Positions 38,201 to 47,404 of a stretch of 64,000 bases of DNA are shown here, piece by piece. The notes beneath the pieces were generated by a model that was not told the origin of the DNA, searched no databases, and was given only the letters and a program-made list of their open reading frames with translations. The stretch covers positions 1,156,755 through 1,220,754 of the forward strand of contig NW_017804498.1 of the NCBI RefSeq assembly GCF_001625305.1. The letters run 5' to 3'. The translations under genes and the position numbers were made by a program. The stretch is from Branchiostoma belcheri (lineage: Eukaryota > Chordata > Leptocardii > Amphioxiformes > Branchiostomatidae). Numbering within the stretch: the stretch's first letter is position 1; every line of letters starts with the position of its first letter.

Positions 38201-41200
38201 GTCGGAGCGGAATACTTGAATGTCTTTCTTTAATTAAAGAGTTTTAAAGAGCTTCTTGCTTAAGGTACACTCGCTGATGATCGTAAATACAAAGCTGGCT
38301 ACAGCACAATTCTATGAAGACGACGATGTTTGAAATACTCCAAACTTCCGACTCGTGCACAACTAGCAGATAACGAATCATCCAATGGTTCCTTGAAAAA
38401 ACACTTAAAGAGATATTCAGCTCGTTCATTCAGACATTTCGGAGAAAAATCCGAATTCCACGGATACCGTAAGAAAAAGGATTCTTTTTATCAGCATACA
38501 TTTTACTTTGTCCAAACGTGACATGTTTAGAAAGAACATAGCTATACAGTATGATAGAATCTGGGATTCCATTTTTTTAACCTAATACAACAAGTGTCAA
38601 AGCGTTAAGCCCACGTGGTGGCAGGAGCATCGGCTATCATCGATTTACGTCATATCGAGGTCACAGGTCATCCAAAACATCCGGCGCGGATCGTCAACAA
38701 TCAACATTGACGTCACTGGGGTGATCCATTTCAACTGCTGCTATTTTTGACAACAAGAGTGAAAAGGTTTCGCCCCGCTGGTACATGGCCCTCTAATAAT
38801 AGTTCATCTTTTTTCACCCAACTGTCCTGCCCCCCGCCTTGTTAATAACAACATGTATCTTGGCAGGGAACACTGCGTTCGTGCGTCAGAAAACCTTATC
38901 CGTGCGCGAAGCTTATTTATCAGGCCAGGTGTGGTTACGGCACGACATTAAAGATTTGGCGGTTCTGTCCTATTTATAGTCACGCCGTCTGTTTACAAAA
39001 TGCTATTTTTGTCCTCCTCGTAACTTAAACATTTGTTGTCGTTCCCTCCATGTGGCAAGAAGACTTGTTTGAATACGTGCGCCAAATTTAGCAAAGTAAC
39101 ATCTCAATGTTCTGGTGTATAAATGTAAAGTTATGCTCTACGTTGGTGTTTCTAATATGTGATTTAAACATTAAGACACCGTCATGAGGTATGTGATATA
39201 CCGGTAGTCAACGTTTCCAAACAACTCCATGTCTAGTAGTACTTCCCTCAAACCCTAAGTTAGTCTCGATCTCCACAAAGTTCATCATATCAGAGGTCGA
39301 CCTCGCTTAGATGTGCTGCCAAGTTACAATGGGAATATATTCAGTATGTGCCCTCCATAACTACATGTATGTCCAGACCCAGCCGCCGAAAAGGAAGACA
39401 GACCTTTCCGTAACAAGACAGCTGATTTTTGCAGGGCACATCCATGAACATCCCAAGTACGCATTTACATTCGTAGTTTGCGATTGTACGACAATCGTAC
39501 GACGTCTGTGACCGGGCCCCTTACGGTAAATTGTCTCCATTTTTTTACTTGTAACCTCCACCACTGACGGAATCAACTGTTGCTGCAGGTATGAGAGACC
39601 ACTGTTACACAAGGACGCCTGGCTGACCCGGGTAGACTGTACGGGGTCGGAATCGACCCTGACGGAGTGCCGCCTGGAGAGACTGATCCAGGGAACCGTG
39701 TCCCTGCCCTGCCTGTCCAACATGACCGCCGTGGTGAAGTGTGACCTGGGCCCGCGTTACTCCGGAGTCTCCCCTACAACACATAGGAAGTTATCTGCTA
39801 TTACCACACAGGTAGGTGTTGTAACGATACTCAGCCAACGTCATCGTCCAATGGTATATTTCTAATTTTAAAGGCAGTATGAAAGTGCAGACTTGAGAGG
39901 AGAAATGGGCCGCATAAGTCATAACCTTGGCCGTTGGCTACGAGTTGCGAATAAAAAGGGGATTCAGTATGTAAAAACTGAGGTGTACTCGTCTCATAGA
40001 TAATTAACTCTGTAAACCTTTCTTAATTTCCGTAGCCCCAGTTCGTGCGGTTAAAAGGCGGTGCGAACACGGGTGAGGGCCGGGTGGAGATCTACTATAA
40101 CCGGCAGTGGGGGACGGTGTGTGGCCAGTCCTGGGACCTGAAACAGGCTAGCGTCGTGTGCAGGGAGCTCGGCTACGGGTCCGCACGATCCGCGCCCAAA
40201 GGGGCACAGTTTGGGCAAGGTGAGCAACCTGTCCTTACTGGTTTGTTTGCTGTGGATTTGGACGTATAAATTAACCGTTGCGCAGGTGGGGGGGGGCTAT
40301 TTGTTTTCACGTGTCATGTTGCATTAAACCTTCTGCTGTCATGCTATTTCATGGGTAACAAAGAGACCCCAAAAAGTGGCAATTATGGCTGAGGACAGCG
40401 CACTTATGACTCTAAATCACTATTACTTGTGCAAGTAACACGTAACCTATCACGTTACCCGGATGTCGTTCCCAGGTCATGGACCAGTCTGGTTGGACCA
40501 CGTAGTGTGCACTGGGAACGAGCTGTCTATAGTGGACTGCGCACACTCCAACTTTTCTGCCACCAGCTGCACCCATGACCATGATGCATCAGTGCAATGT
40601 AACGTTCCGGATCTGAAAGTCAAGGAAAAGGTTATTTTTTTCAATATATTGTAGAAAATTTACAAACTGAAAATTTACAATAGTGCCAAGAACATCAATG
40701 GATTACCATGTTGCTCTCCGACGTTTAAACGTTAAAACCTATTTGATGGCATTTTATGTTACTGTGGCGTGTAAAGTAACTGGGCTGATGTTCACGGTAG
40801 ATCCGTCTGTCGGGTGGGCGGAACCCGCGGGAGGGACGAGTGGAGATACAGAGAGGACGCAAGTGGGGAATCATCTGCAGCAACAGCTGGACGTACAAGG
40901 AGGCCGGAGTGGCCTGCAGACAGCTGGGGATGGGATACGCTCTGCACGCGCTGAAGGTACGTACATCTTCTCAATCGCAAGTTCTTTCGAATTCTCTTGG
41001 AGCATTGGACAGACAAGAGGCTTCCATTTTAAATCTCTTGCACAATTTGTCTTCTATTTCGATTTCGTTTCAAAGAAAGCCAATAATGAATATTAACTCT
41101 TTCTTACTTCGCACTCCCTTGCGACACTTGAACTGCATGTCGGAAACCGTGCGTGTTGTCCGTGTAGTTCACAATGTTTGACAGGCGATGAACGTGTCGT

Positions 41201-43767
41201 AGACATACACGGTACAAGAAATCTGTTTATGAACAGAAAGGGATAGAGATCTTTGCAAGCGATTCTGGGCATTACCCAACATCTTGGACCATTGTAGTAT
41301 GGGTGACTTTACCTCTTGTCTACAAGGCCGTTCATTCCTTTGCTACTGCAGGAGGTTTGGTACTTTGAGGGAGACAAGCTGGACTTTGTCATGGCGGACC
41401 TGAAGTGTGACGGGACGGAAGAAGCGCTTCACTTCTGTTCGTACAAGTCCTGGACCAACAAAGAGTGCAAAGGTCACCAGGTGGCAGGCATCATCTGTAC
41501 CCAGGGTAAGAACAAAACATTGAGGAGGGAGCCGTGAGGTTTTTCGTTATATAACCTACAACGAAAACTTGAAGACTTCCATCTGTCTCCACATACAGTA
41601 CTAGAATCATCATCAAGTAAATTGGTTTGTCTGATCTCTTTCAAAGCAACGCCGTTTTCTCAGTTTATGGTCGGTTGAAGCCTGAATAATATAGTATGTG
41701 GGATTTGTTCCTTGCTCTTCTGCAGCGAGGTTACCTGACCTGGTACCAGACGCGTCTCAGGTCCGACAGTCCATCTACCTGGAGGACCGGCCGCTGTACC
41801 TGCTGTACTGTGCCGCTGAGGAGAACTGTCTAGCCAGCTCTGCGTACCAGGTAACTTCTACATTTTCAGTAACTATATCTCTATAACTTTCCTGCATGAT
41901 TAATTTCTAGTCAGGTAAACCAAAGGTCGCAGATTCGTATAAAGACCATCCCGTTTTTGTTGACTGACGACCCGTCAGTCTGCACAGAACTTTGAACACA
42001 TCACTTGAAGACAAAAAAACAAATTTCTTAAGAAACCGTATATTTCTTCCTCCCCAGATGGAGTGGCCGTACGGGTCCCGACGTCTCCTCAGGTTTACCC
42101 AGGCCGTGGCCAATTTCGGCAAGGCCGACTTCCGGCCTAACATCGACAGTTCGCAGTGGATCTGGCACCAGTGCCACGCGTGAGTAGCAGACTAGTCGAC
42201 TGTGAACATTTGGCACGCTAACTGAGTAGTACCTAGTGCATGGGAGCAGTCGTTATCATCTCGCTAAGAAGAAAGGTACCTCAGAAATTCCTTAGCGGTG
42301 ATCTAGAGCTTTACAAAGATACCACCAGGTGCAATATACTTAGTCAAAAGCGGCCGCACGCTAGCACATGGAAGGACGCACCTCACCTAAGGAGATTTTT
42401 CCCGATATTGGTGCAATTGTTTACATTATGGCACCTGTTTTTCTAAAACCTAGCCAAATAAAAACAGGTTCAGGGACATACATTGTACTCGTACATTGCT
42501 GCTTTACACAAAACCAAGCAGAAGATGGAGATATCAATTTGATTACACCGTGTCTTAATCAACGTCTGCACCAACAGCCACTACCACAGCATGGAGATCT
42601 TCACGCAGTACGACCTTCTGTCCGAAAACGGGACCAAGGTGGCTGAGGGACACAAGGCCAGCTTCTGCCTGGAAGACTCTCACTGCTATGATGGGTACGT
42701 ACGACACACTATAGGAGGAACTGTTGTTCAGGGATGTTCTTTCACCTTCGGTGACCGATAGACTGTTCAAAAACACAATAGGACTAATGTATTTGTGCCA
42801 ACGTTGACCGTATCGAATGGAAATGCATATTCGCTGTTATATATGTGTTGAATATATGCAAAGCTAGAATGGTCTTTACTGTAACCATGATCTATTTGAT
42901 CTATTGTCTATTGTTCCATCGACAGGTTAGTTAGATCACAGCCTTGTTACCAACTGTTAGTTATGTCAACTTACCGCCCCCTGTTCTCTCTCAGTTATGA
43001 GCCTAAGTACGACTGTAATGTGGGTGAACAGGGAATCTCCATGGGGTGTGATGACACTTACAAGCACAGCCTGGATTGCCAGTGGATTGATATCACGGGT
43101 GTTCCATCGGGGACCTACACCCTGGAGGTAAGTAACTTATGAAAAATTGGTAGAATGTCTAAAGGAAATGTAAGAGGGTGGTACGTGGAGGAATTCAGGA
43201 AGTGGTTGGCTATGTGTAATACTCACTCACACAATCCTCAGGTCCAATGCATTCACGAAAACCCAGAACACTTCCTGGAGGTCTGCAATTTCCGATGAAA
43301 AAGTCCCATACCATGAAGAGATATATGTGGATATGTTCGATGTCTTAAAATCAACTCTTTCTACTTGTTTTCTTCAGGTCATAATAAACCCGTTGCGGGC
43401 AGTGGCAGAGATGGACTTTGAAAACAACAGAATCTCATGTAAAATTAACTACAATGGGTATCAAGTCGTCGCCACCGAATGCCATTTAGGTAAGACGTTC
43501 ATTTGAAGTCTTATACATATGGCCATTGTAAAAAAATGTATAGATTACAAGCATATCATGCTTATTTACCTGTATAAGATATGATATTGGCGATTTATCA
43601 AGAATAATGAACGTAATAATTATGTTATTTTGGTATACTAGTGAAGTTGATTTGTCTCCCATCTATTCGACTCGTGTGTGAATTTGTGTACTTATCTTCA
43701 TATTCCCTGTTACAATGCTGTTTCTTTCTTTACAGGAGAAGATGAATTGTTGAACAGTATATACTGA
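22968..43767 (+). CDS. LOXL2: Lysyl oxidase-like protein (LOXL2/3/4 type), complete 14-exon gene
   Basis: Seen: exons 22968-23274, 27117-27286, 36543-36739, 39589-39811, 40036-40219, 40476-40630, 40801-40956, 41352-41505, 41726-41850, 42058-42179, 42578-42694, 42995-43127, 43378-43489 and 43736-43767. All have AG/GT borders and join in phase to 2187 nt, 728 residues plus stop. Domains: signal peptide about 1-36; SRCR1 41-142, SRCR2 166-276, SRCR3 302-402, SRCR4 413-513, each with six cysteines; lysyl oxidase domain 517-728 with ten cysteines. Copper-ligand histidines are H597, H599 and H601. LTQ partners are K624 ([10 protein letters not shown]) and Y659 (DTY), 35 residues apart as in LOX. 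N-glycosylation sequons include NET, NMT, NFS and NGT. Known: these secreted enzymes oxidise peptidyl lysine in collagen/elastin; vertebrate LOXL2-4 have four SRCR domains and about 750-775 residues. Each SRCR is split over two exons, as in group A SRCR domains. Inference: single pro-orthologue of LOXL2/3/4; which vertebrate paralogue is not decidable here. Confidence 0.96.
23275..27116 (+). other. LOXL intron 1
   Basis: 3.8 kb, no exon-like frame. It contains the 62-bp minisatellite at 26201-26509 and a G-rich run near 23750. Open frames over the minisatellite are by-products of its G/C-rich unit, whose length is not a multiple of three. Confidence 0.8.
26201..26509. repeat. 62-bp minisatellite, five copies
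   Basis: Tandem units start at 26201, 26263, 26325, 26387 and 26449 with gtcgggaggacaacctgttt. Units 1-4 are 62 nt with one or two substitutions; unit 5 has lost one G. The unit includes ctcctgggaggggcggtaca and actgtggggatg. Near-identity suggests recent expansion and likely length polymorphism. Confidence 0.95.
27117..27286 (+). CDS. LOXL2: LOXL exon 2: second half of SRCR1
   Basis: Acceptor ctgtag|GT completes the Gly codon of exon 1 and reads [19 protein letters not shown], then [13 protein letters not shown], supplying SRCR1 cysteines 3-6. Two good donors lie 9 nt apart: gtaagt at 27278 and gtgagc at 27287. Both leave phase 0 and differ only by including the residues VSQ. Confidence 0.94.
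30175..30360. repeat. Dispersed repeat family, partial copy in LOXL intron 2
   Basis: Contains tacgattgtcgtacgatt, then ggtggttctgtcacagcctg and the short iteration gtacggcggtacggcgg. It is related by these words to 2888, 8693 and 39478-39512. Class unknown. Confidence 0.4.
32640..32797 (+). promoter_or_regulatory. Putative internal promoter and 5' UTR upstream of the 32798 ATG
   Basis: ATTGG (inverted CCAAT) at 32665-32669, tgacgcag at about 32681, and an AT-rich tgtacaaata near 32702, about 95 nt before the ATG. It is composition-based only and stands or falls with the alternative-first-exon model. Confidence 0.3.
32798..32872 (+). CDS. Candidate alternative first exon encoding a signal peptide
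   Basis: Inside LOXL intron 2, an ATG at 32798 (cagcaATGg) follows an in-frame TGA at 32768. It encodes 25 residues, beginning [18 protein letters not shown] and ending PSTLAWL, a textbook signal peptide with a cleavage-like STLA site. It stops at a strong donor, CTG|gtaagt, in phase 0. LOXL exon 3 starts in phase 0, so splicing 32872 to 36543 gives a secreted 594-residue protein that lacks SRCR1. Upstream, ATTGG (32665-32669, inverted CCAAT) and an AT-rich tgtacaaata (about 32702) look promoter-like. It could instead be the first exon of an unrelated nested gene, or chance; no transcript is visible from sequence. Confidence 0.55.
34480..34504. repeat. Perfect 25-bp palindrome
   Basis: caaggacattac, a single central t, then gtaatgtccttg. 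The arms are exact complements. Function unknown; it lies in LOXL intron 2. Confidence 0.85.
36543..36739 (+). CDS. LOXL2: LOXL exon 3: first half of SRCR2
   Basis: Acceptor tttttttacag|GTG, phase 0. Reads [12 protein letters not shown], then [19 protein letters not shown] and [10 protein letters not shown]. This matches the vertebrate LOXL2 VEDIRIR...VVCGMFGF pattern, including the unusual Gly after the second Cys. It ends in phase 2 at AATACAG|gtgccc, a weak donor. Confidence 0.93.
36740..39588 (+). other. LOXL intron 3
   Basis: 2.8 kb. It contains a 19-nt direct repeat acaaattccggaggaaaaa twice between 37005 and 37044, and the word cgattgtacgacaatcgtac near 39480 shared with the dispersed repeat family. 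Otherwise nothing recognisable. The remaining LOXL introns (39812-40035, 40220-40475, 40631-40800, 40957-41351, 41506-41725, 41851-42057, 42180-42577, 42695-42994, 43128-43377, 43490-43735) are short and featureless. Confidence 0.75.
39589..39811 (+). CDS. LOXL2: LOXL exon 4: second half of SRCR2 and linker
   Basis: Acceptor gttgctgcag|GTATG. Frame: [19 protein letters not shown], then [14 protein letters not shown] (NMT sequon) and VVKCDLGP. After the domain a Ser/Thr-rich linker with a basic HRK ends in TTQ at donor CAG|gtaggt, phase 0. In LOXL2 this linker carries the proprotein-convertase processing site; whether HRK is processed is unknown. Confidence 0.94.
40036..40219 (+). CDS. LOXL2: LOXL exon 5: first half of SRCR3
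   Basis: Acceptor ccgtag|CCC, phase 0. Reads [20 protein letters not shown], then [12 protein letters not shown] and [13 protein letters not shown], closely matching the third SRCR of vertebrate LOXL2-4. Donor CAAG|gtgagc, phase 1. Confidence 0.96.
40476..40630 (+). CDS. LOXL2: LOXL exon 6: second half of SRCR3
   Basis: Acceptor cccag|GT. Reads [20 protein letters not shown], then [20 protein letters not shown] and CNVPDL, with one NFS sequon. The end is set by phase to AAAAG|gttatt, a non-consensus donor; nothing better lies nearby that keeps phase 0 into exon 7. Confidence 0.92.
40801..40956 (+). CDS. LOXL2: LOXL exon 7: first half of SRCR4
   Basis: Acceptor cacggtag|ATC after a 170-nt intron. 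Reads [19 protein letters not shown], then [10 protein letters not shown] and [13 protein letters not shown]. Donor AAG|gtacgt, phase 0. Confidence 0.94.
41352..41505 (+). CDS. LOXL2: LOXL exon 8: second half of SRCR4
   Basis: Acceptor ctactgcag|GAG. Reads [20 protein letters not shown], then [15 protein letters not shown] and GIICTQ. EVWYF matches the ETWYW start of the vertebrate exon. Donor CAGG|gtaaga, phase 1. Confidence 0.95.
41726..41850 (+). CDS. LOXL2: LOXL exon 9: start of the lysyl oxidase domain
   Basis: Acceptor cttctgcag|CG completes an Ala codon. Reads [20 protein letters not shown], then [20 protein letters not shown], the conserved opening of LOXL2-4 catalytic domains. Donor CAG|gtaact, phase 0. 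Confidence 0.97.
42058..42179 (+). CDS. LOXL2: LOXL exon 10: lysyl oxidase domain, first copper histidine
   Basis: Acceptor tcctccccag|ATG, phase 0. Reads [20 protein letters not shown], then [20 protein letters not shown]. The last His is the first of the HxHxH copper ligands. Donor CACGC|gtgagt, phase 2. Confidence 0.97.
42578..42694 (+). CDS. LOXL2: LOXL exon 11: copper site and LTQ lysine
   Basis: Acceptor caccaacag|C. Reads [36 protein letters not shown]. It holds two copper histidines, the NGT sequon conserved with LOXL2, and the LTQ lysine in GHKASFC. Donor GATGG|gtacgt, phase 2. Confidence 0.97.
42995..43127 (+). CDS. LOXL2: LOXL exon 12: LTQ tyrosine and CQWID motif
   Basis: Acceptor ctctctcag|T. 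Reads [18 protein letters not shown], then [20 protein letters not shown]. The Tyr of DTY is the LTQ partner. Donor GAG|gtaagt, phase 0. Confidence 0.97.
43378..43489 (+). CDS. LOXL2: LOXL exon 13: C-terminal strand of the catalytic domain
   Basis: Acceptor ttttcttcag|GTC, phase 0. Reads [20 protein letters not shown], then [17 protein letters not shown], matching the VVINPNFEVAESD..NN pattern and the last two cysteines of the family. Donor TTAG|gtaaga, phase 1. Confidence 0.96.
43736..43767 (+). CDS. LOXL2: LOXL exon 14: C-terminal tail and stop
   Basis: Acceptor tttctttacag|GA. Reads [10 protein letters not shown], then TGA at 43765-43767. The tail is shorter than the roughly 25-30 residues after the last Cys in vertebrate LOXL2. 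Confidence 0.9.
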
Positions 43768-44560
43768 TGATGGGAGTTCCCCGGATGTTAGTCACGTGAC
43801 CATTATGAGGCATGCTCTGCTGCTACTCACCATTACTGTACGGTGGAACCCCCATGGTGGAAGCTTCATTCGCCTGATGAACAGTTCACTATGCACTTCA
43901 CGTCTTTCCGCTAGGTGGCCTTGCAGGGTGCAGATATCATAGAGGAACTCGCGAGCTTGCATAGAGCTTGCATAATGTCGTGCGTTGTAGATAGATGTAT
44001 ATCTACGTAGATGTATATCTACATTTATGTGGATAAATGTAGACGCCTCTGTTGAGGCTTCATGTACGGCAAATTTCTTGACATATTGTCCCAACACTGC
44101 CGTGTAGGATGATATACTATTATGCCACATACCGGGTGTCCCGGTTGCTGATCTATTCTTTTTCAAAAGTGCTTCATGGCAACATGGATTTAGCAATATA
44201 ATATCTAAACCTATCAGTCTAACCTCATCAGAAATCAGACTCCTGGTACATAGTTTGTGTCCAGCCTTCTGCGGCTTTCTGTTACTCCACGAGTACGGTG
44301 TCAGGGACGTGACATGCGATTTGTAGTTCGAAAACATAGATAAAAGTATAGTTTTTTTTTGTGAAGGACCACGATCTACAAAGACAATGGTGCTAAATGA
44401 CATTCACGTGATAATTAAGTATTATATATTGGACAGAATCATATTTATTATCATTGTTACTGACTGAGATGTACAGAAACTGGGTATACCTGGCAGTGAT
44501 ACTAACAACGTTGGTAGAAAATGGTTTGCGTTTCTAATAAAATTGGTAAATAAAGTCCCT
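43768..44560 (+). other. Probable 3' UTR of the LOXL gene
   Basis: Non-coding downstream of the stop. AATAAA occurs at 44536-44541 and 44549-44554, the first clustered poly(A) signals downstream. A small imperfect inverted repeat built on agatgtatatctac lies near 43990-44035. The exact cleavage site is not visible. Confidence 0.5.
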
Positions 44561-47220
44561 CTAATTAGTCTTCTCTTTCCCGACATGTATTGTCCACGTA
44601 CTGGATCCTACCTCATATCTCTGTCCGGATGTAGTTGTGTTTGTTCCAACACAGAGGTTGTACAGTAGGGAACATCTCGCGCTTGCCGTTCACGTGTACA
44701 TGGGAACTTTTGTAAGTGATTCTGTAACGTTTCACTTAGTTTTATATAGTCCATATCTTATAGCGTGTCACTAATCTCAACCACTCGGTCAAGTGTTCAA
44801 TGTGTTTAATTCCTGTTCTCTGCCAGCATATGCGTTCCTGTGTTGTAAATGAATCTCATGTACTGCCATTATAAGACGAATATATATAGAGTAACGTGAC
44901 GTAGAGTAAATGTGTCCTTGTATAAGCAATATGTAGTTGTAGCAAAGACAGTGTAAGAACTTCAATGCGTTCATTTGTATATTTGAACAATTATCTTTCA
45001 TAATGAACCGGTTACTATGATGGCTGGTGAGAAATAATATTGATACAAATGAATATATTCTTATCCTGTTTTACGCATGAATAGCTCACAGCTGTGAACT
45101 TTGTAATTAAAAAGGGCACCAAAATATAATGATGGATTTAAGTTGTCATTTTTATCAACAACTTTGTCAACAAGATTACTTCGTCTTAGGGACTTATTGG
45201 GACTTACAATGGGATCTTCGGTCTAGACAAATAGGAAGTTGTGTCCATCACAGGTCTGCTCCGGCCAGAGGTGGATTCGCACCATCAAAGTATGCAGACT
45301 GTGATAAGATGTTTTAAAAACAATGAAAGACGAAATGAGCATATTTGGCATTCTCCATCAATCCGCGGAGACTAAACTTGTTACGCGTGTAACAGTAGGA
45401 AAATCGTTCAGAGACACAACACTATCTCCTCATGATAACAAAGAGTCCAGATGAAGCATTATTCGGCATAATAGGCTGATAGTATGAGCATAATTAAGCG
45501 ATGGGAAGTAACCAAACTAATAGACCATCTTGAAATAATTTGTGTCACACATTCGCCTTTAGAATGCCATGTGGCCGCGTTGGCAGTAGCTGGCCATTGG
45601 CTAGTGATGTGGAATGGGCAGATTGAAGCACAACTGTTTATTTCCGCAGGAGCAATGTCCAAGTTGGAATAACATAGTAGTGCATTCCACAATACTAGAT
45701 TTCACAGTAAGGTCGTGTGTCGCTCGGCCTCCACGTCACATGGACAGTAGATGACGTTTAGATACCGTCGTTTTCCTGACTGTTCCAGGATCATTAAATG
45801 ACTGCCGAACCCAACATTGTTGGAAACAAATTAAACCTTCATCCTTCATAAGACGACGACATAACAGTCAAGAAAGCAGTTACGTAACCAGACAAAGGGT
45901 ACGAAAATACCAGTAGAAGTCTTCTTCGGAGGCTACTAGATCCTACTACTTTGCGATTTTTCTGAGTATTAATTACTAGATGCATCAGTCTCTATCACAA
46001 ATTTCCATTTGTTAACCACCATGAAGTATACCGTACAGGGAGCATGGCACCTGAAGAAGTGCCACCTTAGTGATTGGTCACAGATGGCCATGCACAGAAT
46101 CTGTTTGATGGGTCAGGTACCCACCAAGATACCGTGACACAAGTCTTAACGTAAGACTCCTGATCAATGTCCGGTTATCCCTTGCTGACAGGGGTCATAC
46201 CTGATTGACACATTACCTTGAACGGAGATAGCCTCTATTGGCATACGGTACACCACCTCTAGCAAACCTTCGTGCGAGTCTAAAGGGCATGGAAAGGCGT
46301 ATATTTCCTTCTTACTGCCGCATGCCAATTCTGCTGCCAATTTGGAAACCGACGGGCAGTCATCGACTGATGAGAGGCGAACTCAAGCTGGATGCCAGGA
46401 TGGAGTAAATTCGTGCCTCCTAGCAGTTTTCGTCAATCTGCAACTTTCCGGAATACTGTAGGTTTGGATGTCAAACAGAGAAAACTATAGCTGCCTTTGG
46501 GTGGTTTGCTCTCTCTTACAGCCATTTCTAGTTACCAAAATCGCAATGGAAAATTGGTGATAGCAACCCCATCTCGCCATGTGTGTGGGAAGGCTGCGGC
46601 TAGCTGTTCTATTGTCAAGGACCGCCGCCAGACATCAACGATCAATGTCAACGCAGGCAGGGAATGGGTGGGACTATAAACATGGGTCCAGGCCAAGTCA
46701 CGACCGCCAAAATGACAGAAGCCATTACAACTGAAGCCCTCAAATCAGTCTGATGAAGAATCTGCGGAACAGTGAGAGCCCTATAGAGCCGTCCATGGTT
46801 GATTATCATCGCAATGCGCGGAGTAAGAGGTCAGTTTGACCGGGCACTGGCCTGTACCATGGCAACTTAGTCACGTGATCGTCTCATGCAATCCTGGGGG
46901 TACGTCAGCTTCCAATATTTAAACAGTTGGGAAGGTCTTTCCGTCGCACACGTAGCGGTGGGTGGAGAGACAAAAGTAGGTTTTAGGACAGACTGTTCTG
47001 TGCATCAGACAGACGGTTACAAAAGGCTCCAGTCACAGCCCGCCTGCGCCAGCCACGCATTCCTGCCCCGTCTTCTCCACCACCTCACCTCTTCCAAAAG
47101 GGTGGGACTGAGACAGTCTGACTGAGGAAAAGTGCCAGTGATAGTCTTTTGTTACTCGAAAGCGGTTCAAAGCGCGACATTTTACCTTAAGTGTCCGGCA
47201 AGCCAGCTCGTTCTCGCTGT
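44561..47220. other. Spacer between the two lysyl oxidase genes
   Basis: About 2.7 kb with no exon-like frame. It should hold the LOX promoter. TATA-like words are atatttaaa (about 46914) and actataaac (about 46672), but no start site can be fixed. A TGA at 47221-47223 is in frame with the LOX ATG. Confidence 0.4.
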
Positions 47221-47247
47221 TGAATCCATCAACTTCTCCCGACCACC

Positions 47248-47404
47248 ATGCAGATTCAGTGCGCCCAGGTATTCCGTGTGTGCGGCATCGCGTCTTTCCT
47301 GGTTTTCTGTGTCCTATACGGGTCCTATCAGTACTACTACAACTACTATGGATACTACGGATACGGAGATTCGGAATCTTCCAATGACATCGACTCGGAG
47401 CCAG
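47248..47404 (+). CDS. LOX: LOX exon 1: signal peptide and Tyr-rich stub
   Basis: The ATG sits in a near-ideal context, gaccaccATGc, and follows an in-frame TGA at 47221 with no acceptor between. Reads [20 protein letters not shown], then [20 protein letters not shown], then [12 protein letters not shown]. It ends in phase 1 at CCAG|gtacgt, and the leftover G plus CC of the next exon gives Ala before LPDLVPD. The Tyr-rich run resembles the sulfatable YYNYYDTY segment just before the LOX catalytic domain. An extra phase-1 exon inside the 5.7-kb intron cannot be excluded. Confidence 0.78.

Noticed and set aside
43792..44403. 203-codon minus-strand open frame antisense to the LOXL 3' UTR
   Set aside because: It is the longest N-free frame, but about one frame of this length is expected by chance in 64 kb. 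It shows no domain, signal or codon character.
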